Made by a program: the position numbers and the translations under genes. Shown here in pieces: positions 18,821-26,529 of a DNA stretch of 64,000 bases (its first letter is position 1; each line of letters opens with the position of its first letter). Under the pieces are notes generated by a model. That model was not told the origin of the DNA and made no database searches. It worked only from the letters and a program-made list of their open reading frames with translations. The stretch is from contig CAZKOF010000004.1 of NCBI GenBank assembly GCA_964554335.1, forward strand, positions 1-64,000, in the 5' to 3' direction. Source of the stretch: UBA3263 sp964554335 (GTDB lineage Bacteria; Bacteroidota; Bacteroidia; Bacteroidales; Muribaculaceae).

Positions 18821-20648
18821 CGGGAAAGATTCGGGAGATGAGGTCAGGGCGGTTGATGCGTCGGAGGGAAGCGACTATCGAGGGGCGCCTCTGAGGATCG
18901 TACCAGAAGAAGAACGCGCGCTGGGCCTCTTTCTGCCGCTGGTCTGTGGCACAATAGACGCGCTTGCCCGTATATGGATGGTAGCCGGTATAGTAGATTT
19001 CGGTCGAGAGCGTCATCGGCGTCGGCGTGAAGTCCTGGACTTGCTCCAGATGCATATCCAGACGCCGGGTCGTTGCGGCGAGCTGGGCCATGTCCTCCTC
19101 CCGGCAACCCGGATGGCTCGAAATGAAGTAGGGAATCAGCTGCTGGTGCAGTCCGCGCTTGCGGTTGACGGCCTCGAAGACGTCGCGGAAACGATAGAAC
19201 AACTCAAACGAAGGCTTGCGCATCAGCTGCAACACATGGTCTTCCGTATGCTCGGGAGCCACCTTCAGGCGTCCGCTGACATGGTTGGCAATCAGCTCCT
19301 CGACATAGCGCCGGTTTGCGGCATCGGTCTTCGCCGAGCCCGACGGGGCCATTGCCAGGTCATAGCGCACGCCCGAGCCGACAAACGCCTTCTTCACTTC
19401 ATCCATGGCGTTGACCTCTTCATAGATGCGCAAAAGGGCCGAATGGTCATTGTTGAGATTGGAGCATGGCGACGGGTGCAGGCAGCTCGGTCTCAGGCAC
19501 TTGGCGCAGCGCTCCGGGTCACGGCCGCCCATGCCGTACATGTTTGCGCTCGGCCCCCCGAGGTCCGATATGTAGCCTTTGAAGTCGGGCATGCGGGTAA
19601 CGGCGCGCACCTCGCGCATGATTGACTCGCGTGAGCGCGAGGCGATGAATTTGCCCTGATGGGCCGAAATGGTGCAGAACGAACAGCCCCCGAAGCAGCC
19701 GCGGTGAAGGCAGACCGAATGGCGGATCATCTCATATGCCGGAATGGTCTTTCCGCGATAGCGGGGATGGGGCAGGCGCGTGTACGGGAGGTCAAACGTG
19801 GCGTCGACCTCGGCCGTTGTCAGCGGTCCGTACATCGGATTGACACGCACGGCCCGGTGCCCGTGCTGCTGCCAGAGGACCGTGTCGGGGCGCAGGCGGT
19901 TGCTCTGCTGCTCGATGTGCTTGAAATTCGCGGCCTGCAGGCGCTTGTCGGCCAGGCATTGTTCAAAGCTGGCCAACACGATGTTATGTTCGTCGGCCCG
20001 TGGAATATCTGCCGCACGGACCCTCACGACGCTCTGGGGCAGGTCGCGGATATCGCCGATTTTCTCGCCGGCCCGCAGGCGGCCGACCAGCTCCGTTATC
20101 GGCTTCTCGCCCATGCCGTAGATAACCATGTCGACCGGCGCGTCCATGATAATCGAGGGGCGCAGGCGGTCCTGCCAGTAATCATAATGGCTCAGGCGCC
20201 GCATCGACGCCTCGATGCCCCCGGCAATAATGGGCGTGTCGGGAAAAAGACGGCGCAAAATCTCGGAGTAGACAATCGTCGGATAGTCGGGACGGGCTCC
20301 CGGGCGGCCGTCGGGCGTGTAGGCGTCGTCGTGGCGCCGGCGGCGGGCGGCGGTGTAGTGATTGACCATCGAGTCCATCGCCCCGGGCGATATGCCGAAA
20401 AAGAGCCGCGGGACCCCGAACTTGCGGAAGTCGCGGAGGTCGTCACGCCAATTTGGCTGCGGCACGATAGCGACATTCAGCCCCAGGGCCTGGAGAGTGC
20501 GACCGATGACGGCAGCGCCGAACGAGGGATGGTCAACATAGGCGTCGCCCGAAAAGAGCACGACGTCAACGTGGTCCCACCCCAGCGCCTCCATCTCCTT
20601 GACCGACGTCGGCAAAAAAGCCTCATTTGCTATGCGATTACTTTCCAC
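18798..20648 (-). CDS. YgiQ-family radical SAM protein
   Basis: A 616-residue cytosolic protein of the YgiQ (UPF0313) group. The radical SAM cluster motif C-x3-C-x2-C is in GCFGGCSFCTIS, preceded by a B12-binding-like N-terminal domain (DVVLFSGDAYVDHPSFG) and followed by the extended C-terminal region with SSHPGCREEDM and a YHPYTGK segment. The reaction is not established for the family. The likely start is GTG giving (M)ESNRIANEAF; a TAnnTTTG box lies 22 nt upstream. Between them is a three-codon ATG-AAA-AAT-TGA mini-frame, probably chance. Confidence 0.9.
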   Translation of the reverse strand: MESNRIANEAFLPTSVKEMEALGWDHVDVVLFSGDAYVDHPSFGAAVIGRTLQALGLNVAIVPQPNWRDDLRDFRKFGVPRLFFGISPGAMDSMVNHYTAARRRRHDDAYTPDGRPGARPDYPTIVYSEILRRLFPDTPIIAGGIEASMRRLSHYDYWQDRLRPSIIMDAPVDMVIYGMGEKPITELVGRLRAGEKIGDIRDLPQSVVRVRAADIPRADEHNIVLASFEQCLADKRLQAANFKHIEQQSNRLRPDTVLWQQHGHRAVRVNPMYGPLTTAEVDATFDLPYTRLPHPRYRGKTIPAYEMIRHSVCLHRGCFGGCSFCTISAHQGKFIASRSRESIMREVRAVTRMPDFKGYISDLGGPSANMYGMGGRDPERCAKCLRPSCLHPSPCSNLNNDHSALLRIYEEVNAMDEVKKAFVGSGVRYDLAMAPSGSAKTDAANRRYVEELIANHVSGRLKVAPEHTEDHVLQLMRKPSFELFYRFRDVFEAVNRKRGLHQQLIPYFISSHPGCREEDMAQLAATTRRLDMHLEQVQDFTPTPMTLSTEIYYTGYHPYTGKRVYCATDQRQKEAQRAFFFWYDPQRRPSIVASLRRINRPDLISRIFPVRSGRRF

Positions 20649-20670
20649 AAATACTTCAATTTTTCATCAA

Positions 20671-20678
20671 CAAAGTTA
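20671..20678 (-). promoter_or_regulatory. Promoter -7 box TAACTTTG for the ygiQ-like gene
   Basis: On the minus strand TAACTTTG precedes the GTG start by 22 nt, giving a leader of about 15 nt. It lies just past the terminator of the upstream RNA candidate. Confidence 0.6.
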
Positions 20679-20754
20679 CGAAAAGAAATCCAACCCCCCA
20701 AAACTTCCAACTGCGGAAAGAGGGGCGCACGCGCCCCTTGCGCGATATGGTTGC

Positions 20755-20798
20755 AAAAAAAAAGGCGCCGAGGACCACAGTGGGTGCTCGGCGCCTTT
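20755..20798 (-). terminator. Strong intrinsic terminator of the RNA candidate
   Basis: A perfect 12-bp stem (AAAGGCGCCGAG with CTCGGCGCCTTT), 14-nt loop, and a run of nine or more T on the minus strand. It would also work partly in the other direction because the stem ends in A-T pairs. Confidence 0.88.
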
Positions 20799-21182
20799 GG
20801 ATATAGCGGATGTGTAGTGATTTAGTAGTATGGACGGAGGGGCTTGGCTCTTGTTGGAGACTTCCCACGTCTCGCCTGACAGGAGTTTCCCTCTTTGCCC
20901 GGTGAACCTGCAGGGCCGTTTGGGTGCATTTCACCTCTCCCGCGACCTTTCCGGGTATGGTTGGCAGTGACCGGGACGGATCACCGCGCGCTCTGGTTCC
21001 AGCATGTCTTGAGGTCAAGGCGGTATTACCCACCGCCGAGACTTCGGATGTTCGCTTGCTTGCATTGTTGGGCTTTGGTATCCGCCCGGGGGCAGAACTT
21101 GGCCAAGCGGTTGCAGCCCCGCTCGCACATTGTGGTAGCCCCTCGTGAGCGCTGACGCTTCAGTCGTCACAACGAGTATCCA
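20755..21182 (-). ncRNA. Candidate independently transcribed structured RNA, about 430 nt
   Basis: The interval between uvrB and ygiQ has no supported ORF but has a complete transcription unit: a TTG-N17-TACCTTTG promoter, a body of about 380 nt and a strong terminator. A long-range helix of eight pairs joins GAGGGGCT (21144-21137) to AGCCCCTC (20844-20837), closing about 290 nt. Local hairpins inside include GGCGGT/ACCGCC, CCGA/TCGG, GGTG-AAAT-GCACC and GAGAC-GTGGGAA-GTCTC. Size and closed architecture resemble large housekeeping RNAs, but I do not find RNase P conserved region I (GGAAAGTCC type), a tmRNA TPsiC/CCA end, or the SRP core. Identity stays open: a divergent known RNA or a new class. 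Confidence 0.6.
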
Positions 21183-21187
21183 CGGTG

Positions 21188-21195
21188 CAAAGGTA
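21188..21195 (-). promoter_or_regulatory. Promoter TTG-N17-TACCTTTG of the RNA candidate
   Basis: Minus-strand TACCTTTG with a TTG at 21215-21213. The start would be near 21182. No start codon follows in a usable frame. Confidence 0.65.
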
Positions 21196-21222
21196 GGAAG
21201 AGAATGAGGCGGCAAACCGTAG

Positions 21223-21257
21223 AAAAATGAAAAATTAAAAATTAAAAGTTAAAAGTT
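21223..21257. repeat. AAAAATG/AAAAGTT heptamer repeat
   Basis: Five short A-rich heptamer-like units upstream of the RNA-candidate promoter, the same class as at 9831, 23501, 45866 and 60463. Confidence 0.75.
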
Positions 21258-21293
21258 GGAATTGGAGGAGGGTGTTGCAGAACCGGGGCCACT

Positions 21294-21394
21294 GACATGA
21301 AGCGGAGGGTTTTAAGCCACCGCCCTGTGCGACAAACCTTTGCGACCTACCTTTGCGGAACGCGGGCGGCTTAAAACCCGCCCGTCCATGTCGG
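21294..21394. repeat. Long imperfect palindrome after uvrB
   Basis: GGGTTTTAAGCC (21307-21318) and its complement GGCTTAAAACCC (21368-21379) form the core, extended outward to GACATG (21294-21299) and CATGTC (21387-21392). It starts 16 nt past the uvrB stop and could end the uvrB transcript, but lacks a T-run. The termini resemble those of the element at 3374-3740. Confidence 0.6.
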
Positions 21395-21409
21395 CGGGGA
21401 ATTTTAGGG

Positions 21410-23479
21410 TCAGGCGGGGAGGAGGGATTGCATCTTAAGCATTTCGTCGCGCAGGCGGGCGGCTTCGAGGAAGTCCATTTTTTTTGCGGCGGCCATCATC
21501 TGCGAGCGGAGCTTGTCGATGTTTTTCTGTATCTCGACAGAGGTCATGTAGGCCACGACGGGGTCGGCGGCCAGGTTGACCTCGCGGGTGTATTCCGACT
21601 CGTAGGGTATCGGCGTCGGTTTTGCCGCGGGTTTCTCGCGCTTGTCGATGCGGCCGGCCGGTGTGAGTTCTTCAATGGCGTCGCGGTCGAGGCCGACAAT
21701 GCGGTTGCGAGCCTTGACTATGGCTTGGGGCGTGATGCCGTGGGCCTCGTTGTAGGCCAGCTGCATGGAGCGGCGGCGCTCGGTCTCCTCGATGGTCTGA
21801 CGCATGGAGTCGGTGACCTTGTCGGCATACATGATTACGCGGCCGTTGAGGTTGCGTGCCGCGCGGCCTACGGTCTGCGTCAGCGAGCGGTGGCTGCGCA
21901 GAAAGCCCTCTTTGTCGGCGTCGAGAATGGCCACGAGGCTGACCTCGGGCAGGTCGAGGCCCTCGCGCAGGAGGTTCACCCCGACGAGCACGTCGTAGGT
22001 TCCGGCGCGGAGGTCGTCGAGAATGCGGATGCGCTCCATGGTGTCGACGTCCGAGTGCATGTAGGCCGTTCTGATGTCGAATTTCGCGAGATAGTCGTTG
22101 AGTTCCTCGGCCATGCGCTTGGTCAGGGTGGTGACCAGCGTGCGCTCGCCCTGCTCGGTGCGCAGACGGATTTCCTCCATGAGGTCATCAATCTGATTGA
22201 GCGACGGGCGCACCTCGATTACCGGGTCGAGCAGGCCCGTGGGGCGTATGACCTGCTCCACGATGATGCCTTCGGAGCGTTCGAGTTCATAGTCGGCGGG
22301 AGTTGCCGAGACATAGATTGTCTGCGGCACCAGGGCCTCGAACTCCTCGAATTTCAGCGGACGGTTGTCGAGAGCCGCGGGGAGGCGGAAGCCGTAGTCG
22401 ACGAGGTTGTTCTTGCGCGAGACGTCGCCGCCATACATCGCGCGGATCTGTGGCACGGTGACGTGGCTCTCGTCGATGATTGTCAGAAAATCTTTCGGGA
22501 AGTAGTCGAGCAGGCAGAATGGGCGCTCGCCGGGACGGCGGCCGTCGAAGTAGCGCGAATAGTTTTCGATTCCGGAACAGTGGCCCAGCTCGCGGATCAT
22601 CTCCATGTCGTAGGTGACGCGCTCGCGAATTCGCTGCGCCTCAATCAGCTTATCTTCGCGTTCGAAGTCGCCGATGCGCTCCCCCAGGTCGAGGGCAATC
22701 TGCGACAGGGCGGCGTTCCGGCGCTCCGGGGTGGTAACGAAGAGGTTGGCGGGATAGATTTTGAAAACGTCGTGACTGCCGAGGCTGACGCCGTCGACTG
22801 GGTGCACCGTCTTGATAGCCTCGATTTCGTCGCCCCAAAAGCTGACGCGCAGGGTGATGTCTTCATACGCCAGACGAATCTCCACGGTGTCGCCGCGCAC
22901 GCGGAATGTGCCGCGGCTCAGATCAGCCTCGTTGCGCGAATAGAGCGAGGCAACTAAGGAGCGCAGGAAGTTATTGCGCGAAATCTGCATGCCGACTTGG
23001 ATTTCAATCACTCCGGCGTCGAAGTCCGACGGGTTCCCCATGCCGAACAGGCAGCTGACCGAGCTGACCACGACAACGTCCCTGCGCCCCGACAGAAGCG
23101 CCGAGACCGTAGACAGGCGCAGACGCTCGATCTCGTCGTTGATCATCAGGTCTTTTTCAATGTAGCGGTCAATTCCCGGAATATAAGCCTCGGGTTGGTA
23201 GTAGTCATAATAGCTGACAAAATACTGCACCGAATTATCGGGAAAGAACTGCTTGAACTCGGAATACAGCTGGGCGGCAAGGGTCTTGTTATGGCTCAAA
23301 ATCAGAGTCGGGCGCTGCACCCGGGCTATAACATTGGCCATGGTGAAGGTTTTGCCGGAGCCGGTGACGCCGAGGAGCACCTGGGCTTCGCGTCCGTCTT
23401 CAACCCCTTCGACCAGGGCATCGATGGCCTGCGGCTGATCGCCCGTCGGCTTATATGCGGAGTCTAACTTGAAATCCAT
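21410..23479 (-). CDS. uvrB: UvrABC excinuclease subunit B
   Basis: The 689-residue central helicase-like subunit of nucleotide excision repair, which receives damaged DNA from UvrA and positions UvrC. Walker A is GVTGSGKTFTMAN, the Walker B region is IIDESHVTVPQ, the beta-hairpin segment follows with YYDYYQPEAYIPG, and the C-terminal UVR domain for UvrC contact ends the protein. ATG 23479 (MDFKLDSAYKPTGDQ) is chosen because it matches family N-termini; the frame is open further upstream but only through repeat sequence. A TACCTTTG box ends 4 nt before this ATG, implying a leaderless message and supporting the start. Confidence 0.97.
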   Translation of the reverse strand: MDFKLDSAYKPTGDQPQAIDALVEGVEDGREAQVLLGVTGSGKTFTMANVIARVQRPTLILSHNKTLAAQLYSEFKQFFPDNSVQYFVSYYDYYQPEAYIPGIDRYIEKDLMINDEIERLRLSTVSALLSGRRDVVVVSSVSCLFGMGNPSDFDAGVIEIQVGMQISRNNFLRSLVASLYSRNEADLSRGTFRVRGDTVEIRLAYEDITLRVSFWGDEIEAIKTVHPVDGVSLGSHDVFKIYPANLFVTTPERRNAALSQIALDLGERIGDFEREDKLIEAQRIRERVTYDMEMIRELGHCSGIENYSRYFDGRRPGERPFCLLDYFPKDFLTIIDESHVTVPQIRAMYGGDVSRKNNLVDYGFRLPAALDNRPLKFEEFEALVPQTIYVSATPADYELERSEGIIVEQVIRPTGLLDPVIEVRPSLNQIDDLMEEIRLRTEQGERTLVTTLTKRMAEELNDYLAKFDIRTAYMHSDVDTMERIRILDDLRAGTYDVLVGVNLLREGLDLPEVSLVAILDADKEGFLRSHRSLTQTVGRAARNLNGRVIMYADKVTDSMRQTIEETERRRSMQLAYNEAHGITPQAIVKARNRIVGLDRDAIEELTPAGRIDKREKPAAKPTPIPYESEYTREVNLAADPVVAYMTSVEIQKNIDKLRSQMMAAAKKMDFLEAARLRDEMLKMQSLLPA

Positions 23480-23483
23480 TCTG

Positions 23484-23491
23484 CAAAGGTA
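23484..23491 (-). promoter_or_regulatory. uvrB promoter -7 box TACCTTTG
   Basis: The box ends only 4 nt before the ATG. The expected transcription start falls on or next to the start codon. Confidence 0.6.
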
Positions 23492-23500
23492 CGGAAAGTA

Positions 23501-23532
23501 AATGAAAAATGAAAAGTTAAAAATGAAAAGTT
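23501..23532. repeat. AAAAATG/AAAAGTT heptamer repeat
   Basis: Four to five units directly upstream of the uvrB promoter. Confidence 0.75.
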
Positions 23533-23579
23533 TAGCGCGGCGGGTGCGCCATGTTGGGCGCCGCGTCAGCGGCGAAACA

Positions 23580-23796
23580 TTGCCCGGGCACCCTACGGGA
23601 ACCCGAGGTGTGGAGGGGGCGGGGCGACCCGGTTGCACCCCCGCTGACGCGGGGGCCTACCTTGCCTCGGCGCCTGCCGGCGCCGCATGTGCGCCCCGGT
23701 AGGGGCAGCGGAATGGTAGGCCCCCGTCTTGACGGGGGTGCATCCGGGTCTCGCCGCGCGCGCAAATCGGCGGACTCCCGTAGGGTGCCCGGGCAA
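23580..23796. repeat. 217-bp nested inverted repeat between uvrB and the M60 gene
   Basis: A 21-bp perfect inverted repeat bounds the element: TTGCCCGGGCACCCTACGG plus two bases at 23580-23600 and its complement at 23776-23796. Inside, GGCGACCCGG-TTGCACCCCC (from 23623) is mirrored by GGGGGTGCATCCGGG-TCTCGCC (to 23755), and GGGGGCCTACC (23651-23661) by GGTAGGCCCCC (23715-23725). Each arm also forms a local hairpin (CCCCCGC/GCGGGGG and CCCCCGTC/GACGGGGG). There is no credible ORF. It looks like a mobile or REP-type palindromic unit. Confidence 0.75.
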
Positions 23797-23822
23797 ATAG
23801 GTGGGGCGGGCGGGCATGGAAA

Positions 23823-23860
23823 TGAAAAAACGGAGAGGCGCGCGGGGCGTCTCTCCGTTT
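23823..23860 (-). terminator. Terminator of the PUL 1 operon
   Basis: On the minus strand AAACGGAGAGACG pairs with CGCCTCTCCGTTT (one mismatch/wobble), followed by TTTTTT. It begins 23 nt after the stop of the M60 peptidase gene. Confidence 0.8.
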
Positions 23861-23883
23861 CGGGTATGAGCAGGTTCGGGATA

Positions 23884-26508
23884 TCAGAGGTTGGCAAGGA
23901 AGATGCGGGTGCCGTCAGCCTGCACGGCATAGACGCCGCAACCCGTAGTCTGAATCTTGCTCGGTATGGTAAACGTGGTGAAGTTCGAGGCAAAGCGGAT
24001 CTCACCATACTGGTCACCTTTCTTTTCACGAATTTCGATCGCCACGGCCTGACCGCAGTTCTTGGTGGTCACGGTGCGTCCGCTGACGGTGGCAGAGGCC
24101 GACGATGATACTTTGAGGTTCTGCTGATAGGTCGTGTAATAACCAAGTTCGCCAATCTGGTCAAACGTTGGATCGCCCTGCTTCGGACCGGCAGGACCGT
24201 CGCGGTCCTCGATATACTCGAGAGCGTGCGCGGGCTTGGGATACTGAGCCATGCGCGCCTTGGCGTCGGTAATCATCGCGTCGGTGACGCGATAATTATA
24301 GTTACCATACTGGCTGACCGTACTGTTGAGGGTCTTGAAGAAGCCCCAGGCTTCAAAGAAGTCCGTGAGGTCCTCGCCGGCGGCTTCGGAGCAGGCAACG
24401 GCATACTCGAGCATCTTGCGACCGCAATCTTCGGTTTCGCTCATGCCGAGCTCACGCATCAGCTTGAACACGCGGCCGAAGTATTCTTCGTCGCCGCGAA
24501 CGCGGTGATAGTAGTTCCAGAGCTGCCAGTTCAGGCGCATGTGAATCTCGGTTTCCTCACCGAAATCAGCGGGAATTTCCGGACCTTCATTTGAGGCGGA
24601 ATAGTTCATCGACGCCCATGACTGGTTCTTCTCATAAACGGCACCGAAGCGGTAATAGAGTCCGCGGCCGCGGCTGCTGTAGCGGCCGAAGCGATAGAGC
24701 ACGTAGTTCGAGAAGAGGTTGTTGGAGCTTTCGGTGGTCGAGGCCCAGTTGATTGCGGCCTGGTTAATGTGGCCCATCTCGTGGGCAGGACCCCAGGCGT
24801 TGTCGGCATCGGCGTTTAAGTTATTCAGGCCCATGAGTTTGTCTATGTCTGTCTCGACGAAGCCCATTGTCCAGTCCGAGGCCCACATGTAGCCGCATTC
24901 CGTGCCCATGGTGATACCGGCGACGTGGTTGTTCCACAGTGCGGGGCGCACGTCTTCGATGCCCATAAAGTTCTGCTGCCACGTGATGATGTTGTCCCAC
25001 TGGTTAATGGGGTCGACAATCTCGCGGGGAAGAACCGAGCGCTTGAAGTAGAGCACCATACGGTTGCCGACGATGCAGAAGTACCTGTGGTTTGACCGGG
25101 CTTTGATTTCGGCATATTTCTCGTCGGTCTTGTGCAGATTGAGGTCGAAGTAACCTACAAACTCGCCCTGACCGAGAGGAATGTGGATCTTGATGGGCTT
25201 GGAGGTCTCAGCCGACGGAACGGCGGTATACATCAGGAAGAGCTGACCGTCCTGGTCCGGAGTAATCTGGTTGACACCCTGACGCAGCGAGTGGAATGTG
25301 CCCTGACTTTGCGGACGCATATCCACGCCGGGGGTGGAACCGACTTCTCCGAGAATCTGCACTTGCAGGAAGTTGCCGTAGGTCTCGCCTACCAGGATCA
25401 CCACCGGCTCACCCTCCTTGACGGCGATACCCATGGGGTTATCCCAGTTGGAATAGATTTTCGTCATCAGCGGGCCGCTCCATTTTGTCGGATCGGAATA
25501 TGCCGAATACTCATGCACACGGAACGACTTTTCGAGAGCATCATACGTGTTGTTGAACAGGGCCTCGCCGACGCGCTGGAACACGGGGTCGAGCGTCTGA
25601 ATATCTTCGAGCGTCACGCCCGGCTTCAGCTCGGAGCAGGTCAGGTCGGTAAACACTTCGAGGAGCTGACGGTCGAGAGTCGACTCGGTGTTGTAGCGCA
25701 TGAAACGCATCTCCGCGCAGCTCACATAGTCATTGACGCCGCTGTTGATTATGAACTTCACGGCAGTCGGCACGGTTCCGTCCGGGAGAGCCATCCTGTT
25801 CGGAGTGGCCGAACCGTCGAAGTCATATTCGCCGATCTTGGTGAAGTCGGTGCGGGCCTGGTCTTGGGCAACATAGAGTTCAAACTGCTTGAACGCACCG
25901 TTGCCGCCGCCCGAGCGGGGCACATACTCTATGTAGTTAATCTCCTCCTGACCGGCGAACGTATACTTCATCTCGAATGGGAAAGGTCCCGTGGGCGACC
26001 ACCGCGAGTGGAAAATGGTGGTTACGTCGTCGTCATACGTCTTATCGATGCCTGAGTCTGACGACTGGTAGTTGGTTGCCGTGGCGCCGGTAGGCTTGAC
26101 CGAGAAGTCACCGTCGATGTGGAGGTCGCTGTCGCCCCACTGTTTGATGGTGACCTTATAGTCGCTGGTCGAGGTCGATATGGTCACGATGCCGCTACGC
26201 ACCTCACCGGTCGTGTTCGCCTGGACGATCACGTTGACATAAGCCACGCCGTCGACGGGGCTTGTCCTCCCGACCTGCAACCACGTCACGTTAGTGTCTA
26301 CAAACCATTGGCTGCTGGAAAGACTCGTCTGCACGGGAATCTTGATTGTCTGCTCCTCTTTTCCGACAGAGTGATTGAGATAGCTCTGCTCGATAGAGAA
26401 ATCCGAAGTCCCTTCTATTTCAGGGTCGTCCTCCTTGCAGGAAGTGATGGCCGGAAGACCGACCATCACTGCTGCAAAAGCAAGAATTTTAAAGAATTTG
26501 ATTTTCAT
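23884..26508 (-). CDS. M60-family (enhancin/mucinase-like) metallopeptidase lipoprotein
   Basis: An 874-residue surface lipoprotein (lipobox ending at Cys24 in AITSC). Order of parts: a BACON domain at about 35-130, a discoidin-like (F5/8C, CBM32-type) module at about 145-275, then the M60 region with zinc motif H576-E-M-G-H580 in WGPAHEMGHINQ and a further Glu in the following helix region. Family M60 includes O-glycopeptidases such as BT4244 of Bacteroides thetaiotaomicron, which cut next to O-glycans of mucins and has a similar BACON-CBM32-M60 build. As last gene of a SusC-SusD-lipoprotein operon it is the likely catalytic part of PUL 1. No glycosidase accompanies it here. Confidence 0.92.
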   Translation of the reverse strand: MKIKFFKILAFAAVMVGLPAITSCKEDDPEIEGTSDFSIEQSYLNHSVGKEEQTIKIPVQTSLSSSQWFVDTNVTWLQVGRTSPVDGVAYVNVIVQANTTGEVRSGIVTISTSTSDYKVTIKQWGDSDLHIDGDFSVKPTGATATNYQSSDSGIDKTYDDDVTTIFHSRWSPTGPFPFEMKYTFAGQEEINYIEYVPRSGGGNGAFKQFELYVAQDQARTDFTKIGEYDFDGSATPNRMALPDGTVPTAVKFIINSGVNDYVSCAEMRFMRYNTESTLDRQLLEVFTDLTCSELKPGVTLEDIQTLDPVFQRVGEALFNNTYDALEKSFRVHEYSAYSDPTKWSGPLMTKIYSNWDNPMGIAVKEGEPVVILVGETYGNFLQVQILGEVGSTPGVDMRPQSQGTFHSLRQGVNQITPDQDGQLFLMYTAVPSAETSKPIKIHIPLGQGEFVGYFDLNLHKTDEKYAEIKARSNHRYFCIVGNRMVLYFKRSVLPREIVDPINQWDNIITWQQNFMGIEDVRPALWNNHVAGITMGTECGYMWASDWTMGFVETDIDKLMGLNNLNADADNAWGPAHEMGHINQAAINWASTTESSNNLFSNYVLYRFGRYSSRGRGLYYRFGAVYEKNQSWASMNYSASNEGPEIPADFGEETEIHMRLNWQLWNYYHRVRGDEEYFGRVFKLMRELGMSETEDCGRKMLEYAVACSEAAGEDLTDFFEAWGFFKTLNSTVSQYGNYNYRVTDAMITDAKARMAQYPKPAHALEYIEDRDGPAGPKQGDPTFDQIGELGYYTTYQQNLKVSSSASATVSGRTVTTKNCGQAVAIEIREKKGDQYGEIRFASNFTTFTIPSKIQTTGCGVYAVQADGTRIFLANL

Positions 26509-26529
26509 GTTGTTCAGTTAACGGAGAGA

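Noticed and set aside
20755..21182. RNase P RNA, tmRNA or SRP RNA
   Set aside because: Size fits the first two, but I find no GGAAAGTCC-type conserved region, no tRNA-like end with encoded tag, and no GGTCAGG...GGAAGCAGCC core. A divergent form cannot be excluded by eye.
20755..21182. Cobalamin or other riboswitch
   Set aside because: It is followed by a strong terminator and then a separate promoter for the next gene, and the B12-box type sequence is not present.
21353..22957. A 534-codon open frame on the plus strand opposite uvrB
   Set aside because: It is fully antisense to uvrB, has a composition typical of GC-rich shadow frames and no recognisable motif.
23480..23638. N-terminal extension of uvrB to an upstream ATG
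   Set aside because: The added residues are read from heptamer and palindromic repeat DNA and lie upstream of the probable promoter box.
23551..24108. Open frames on both strands across the 217-bp palindrome
   Set aside because: They are by-products of GC-rich inverted repeats; both strands read similar Arg/Pro/Gly-rich nonsense.
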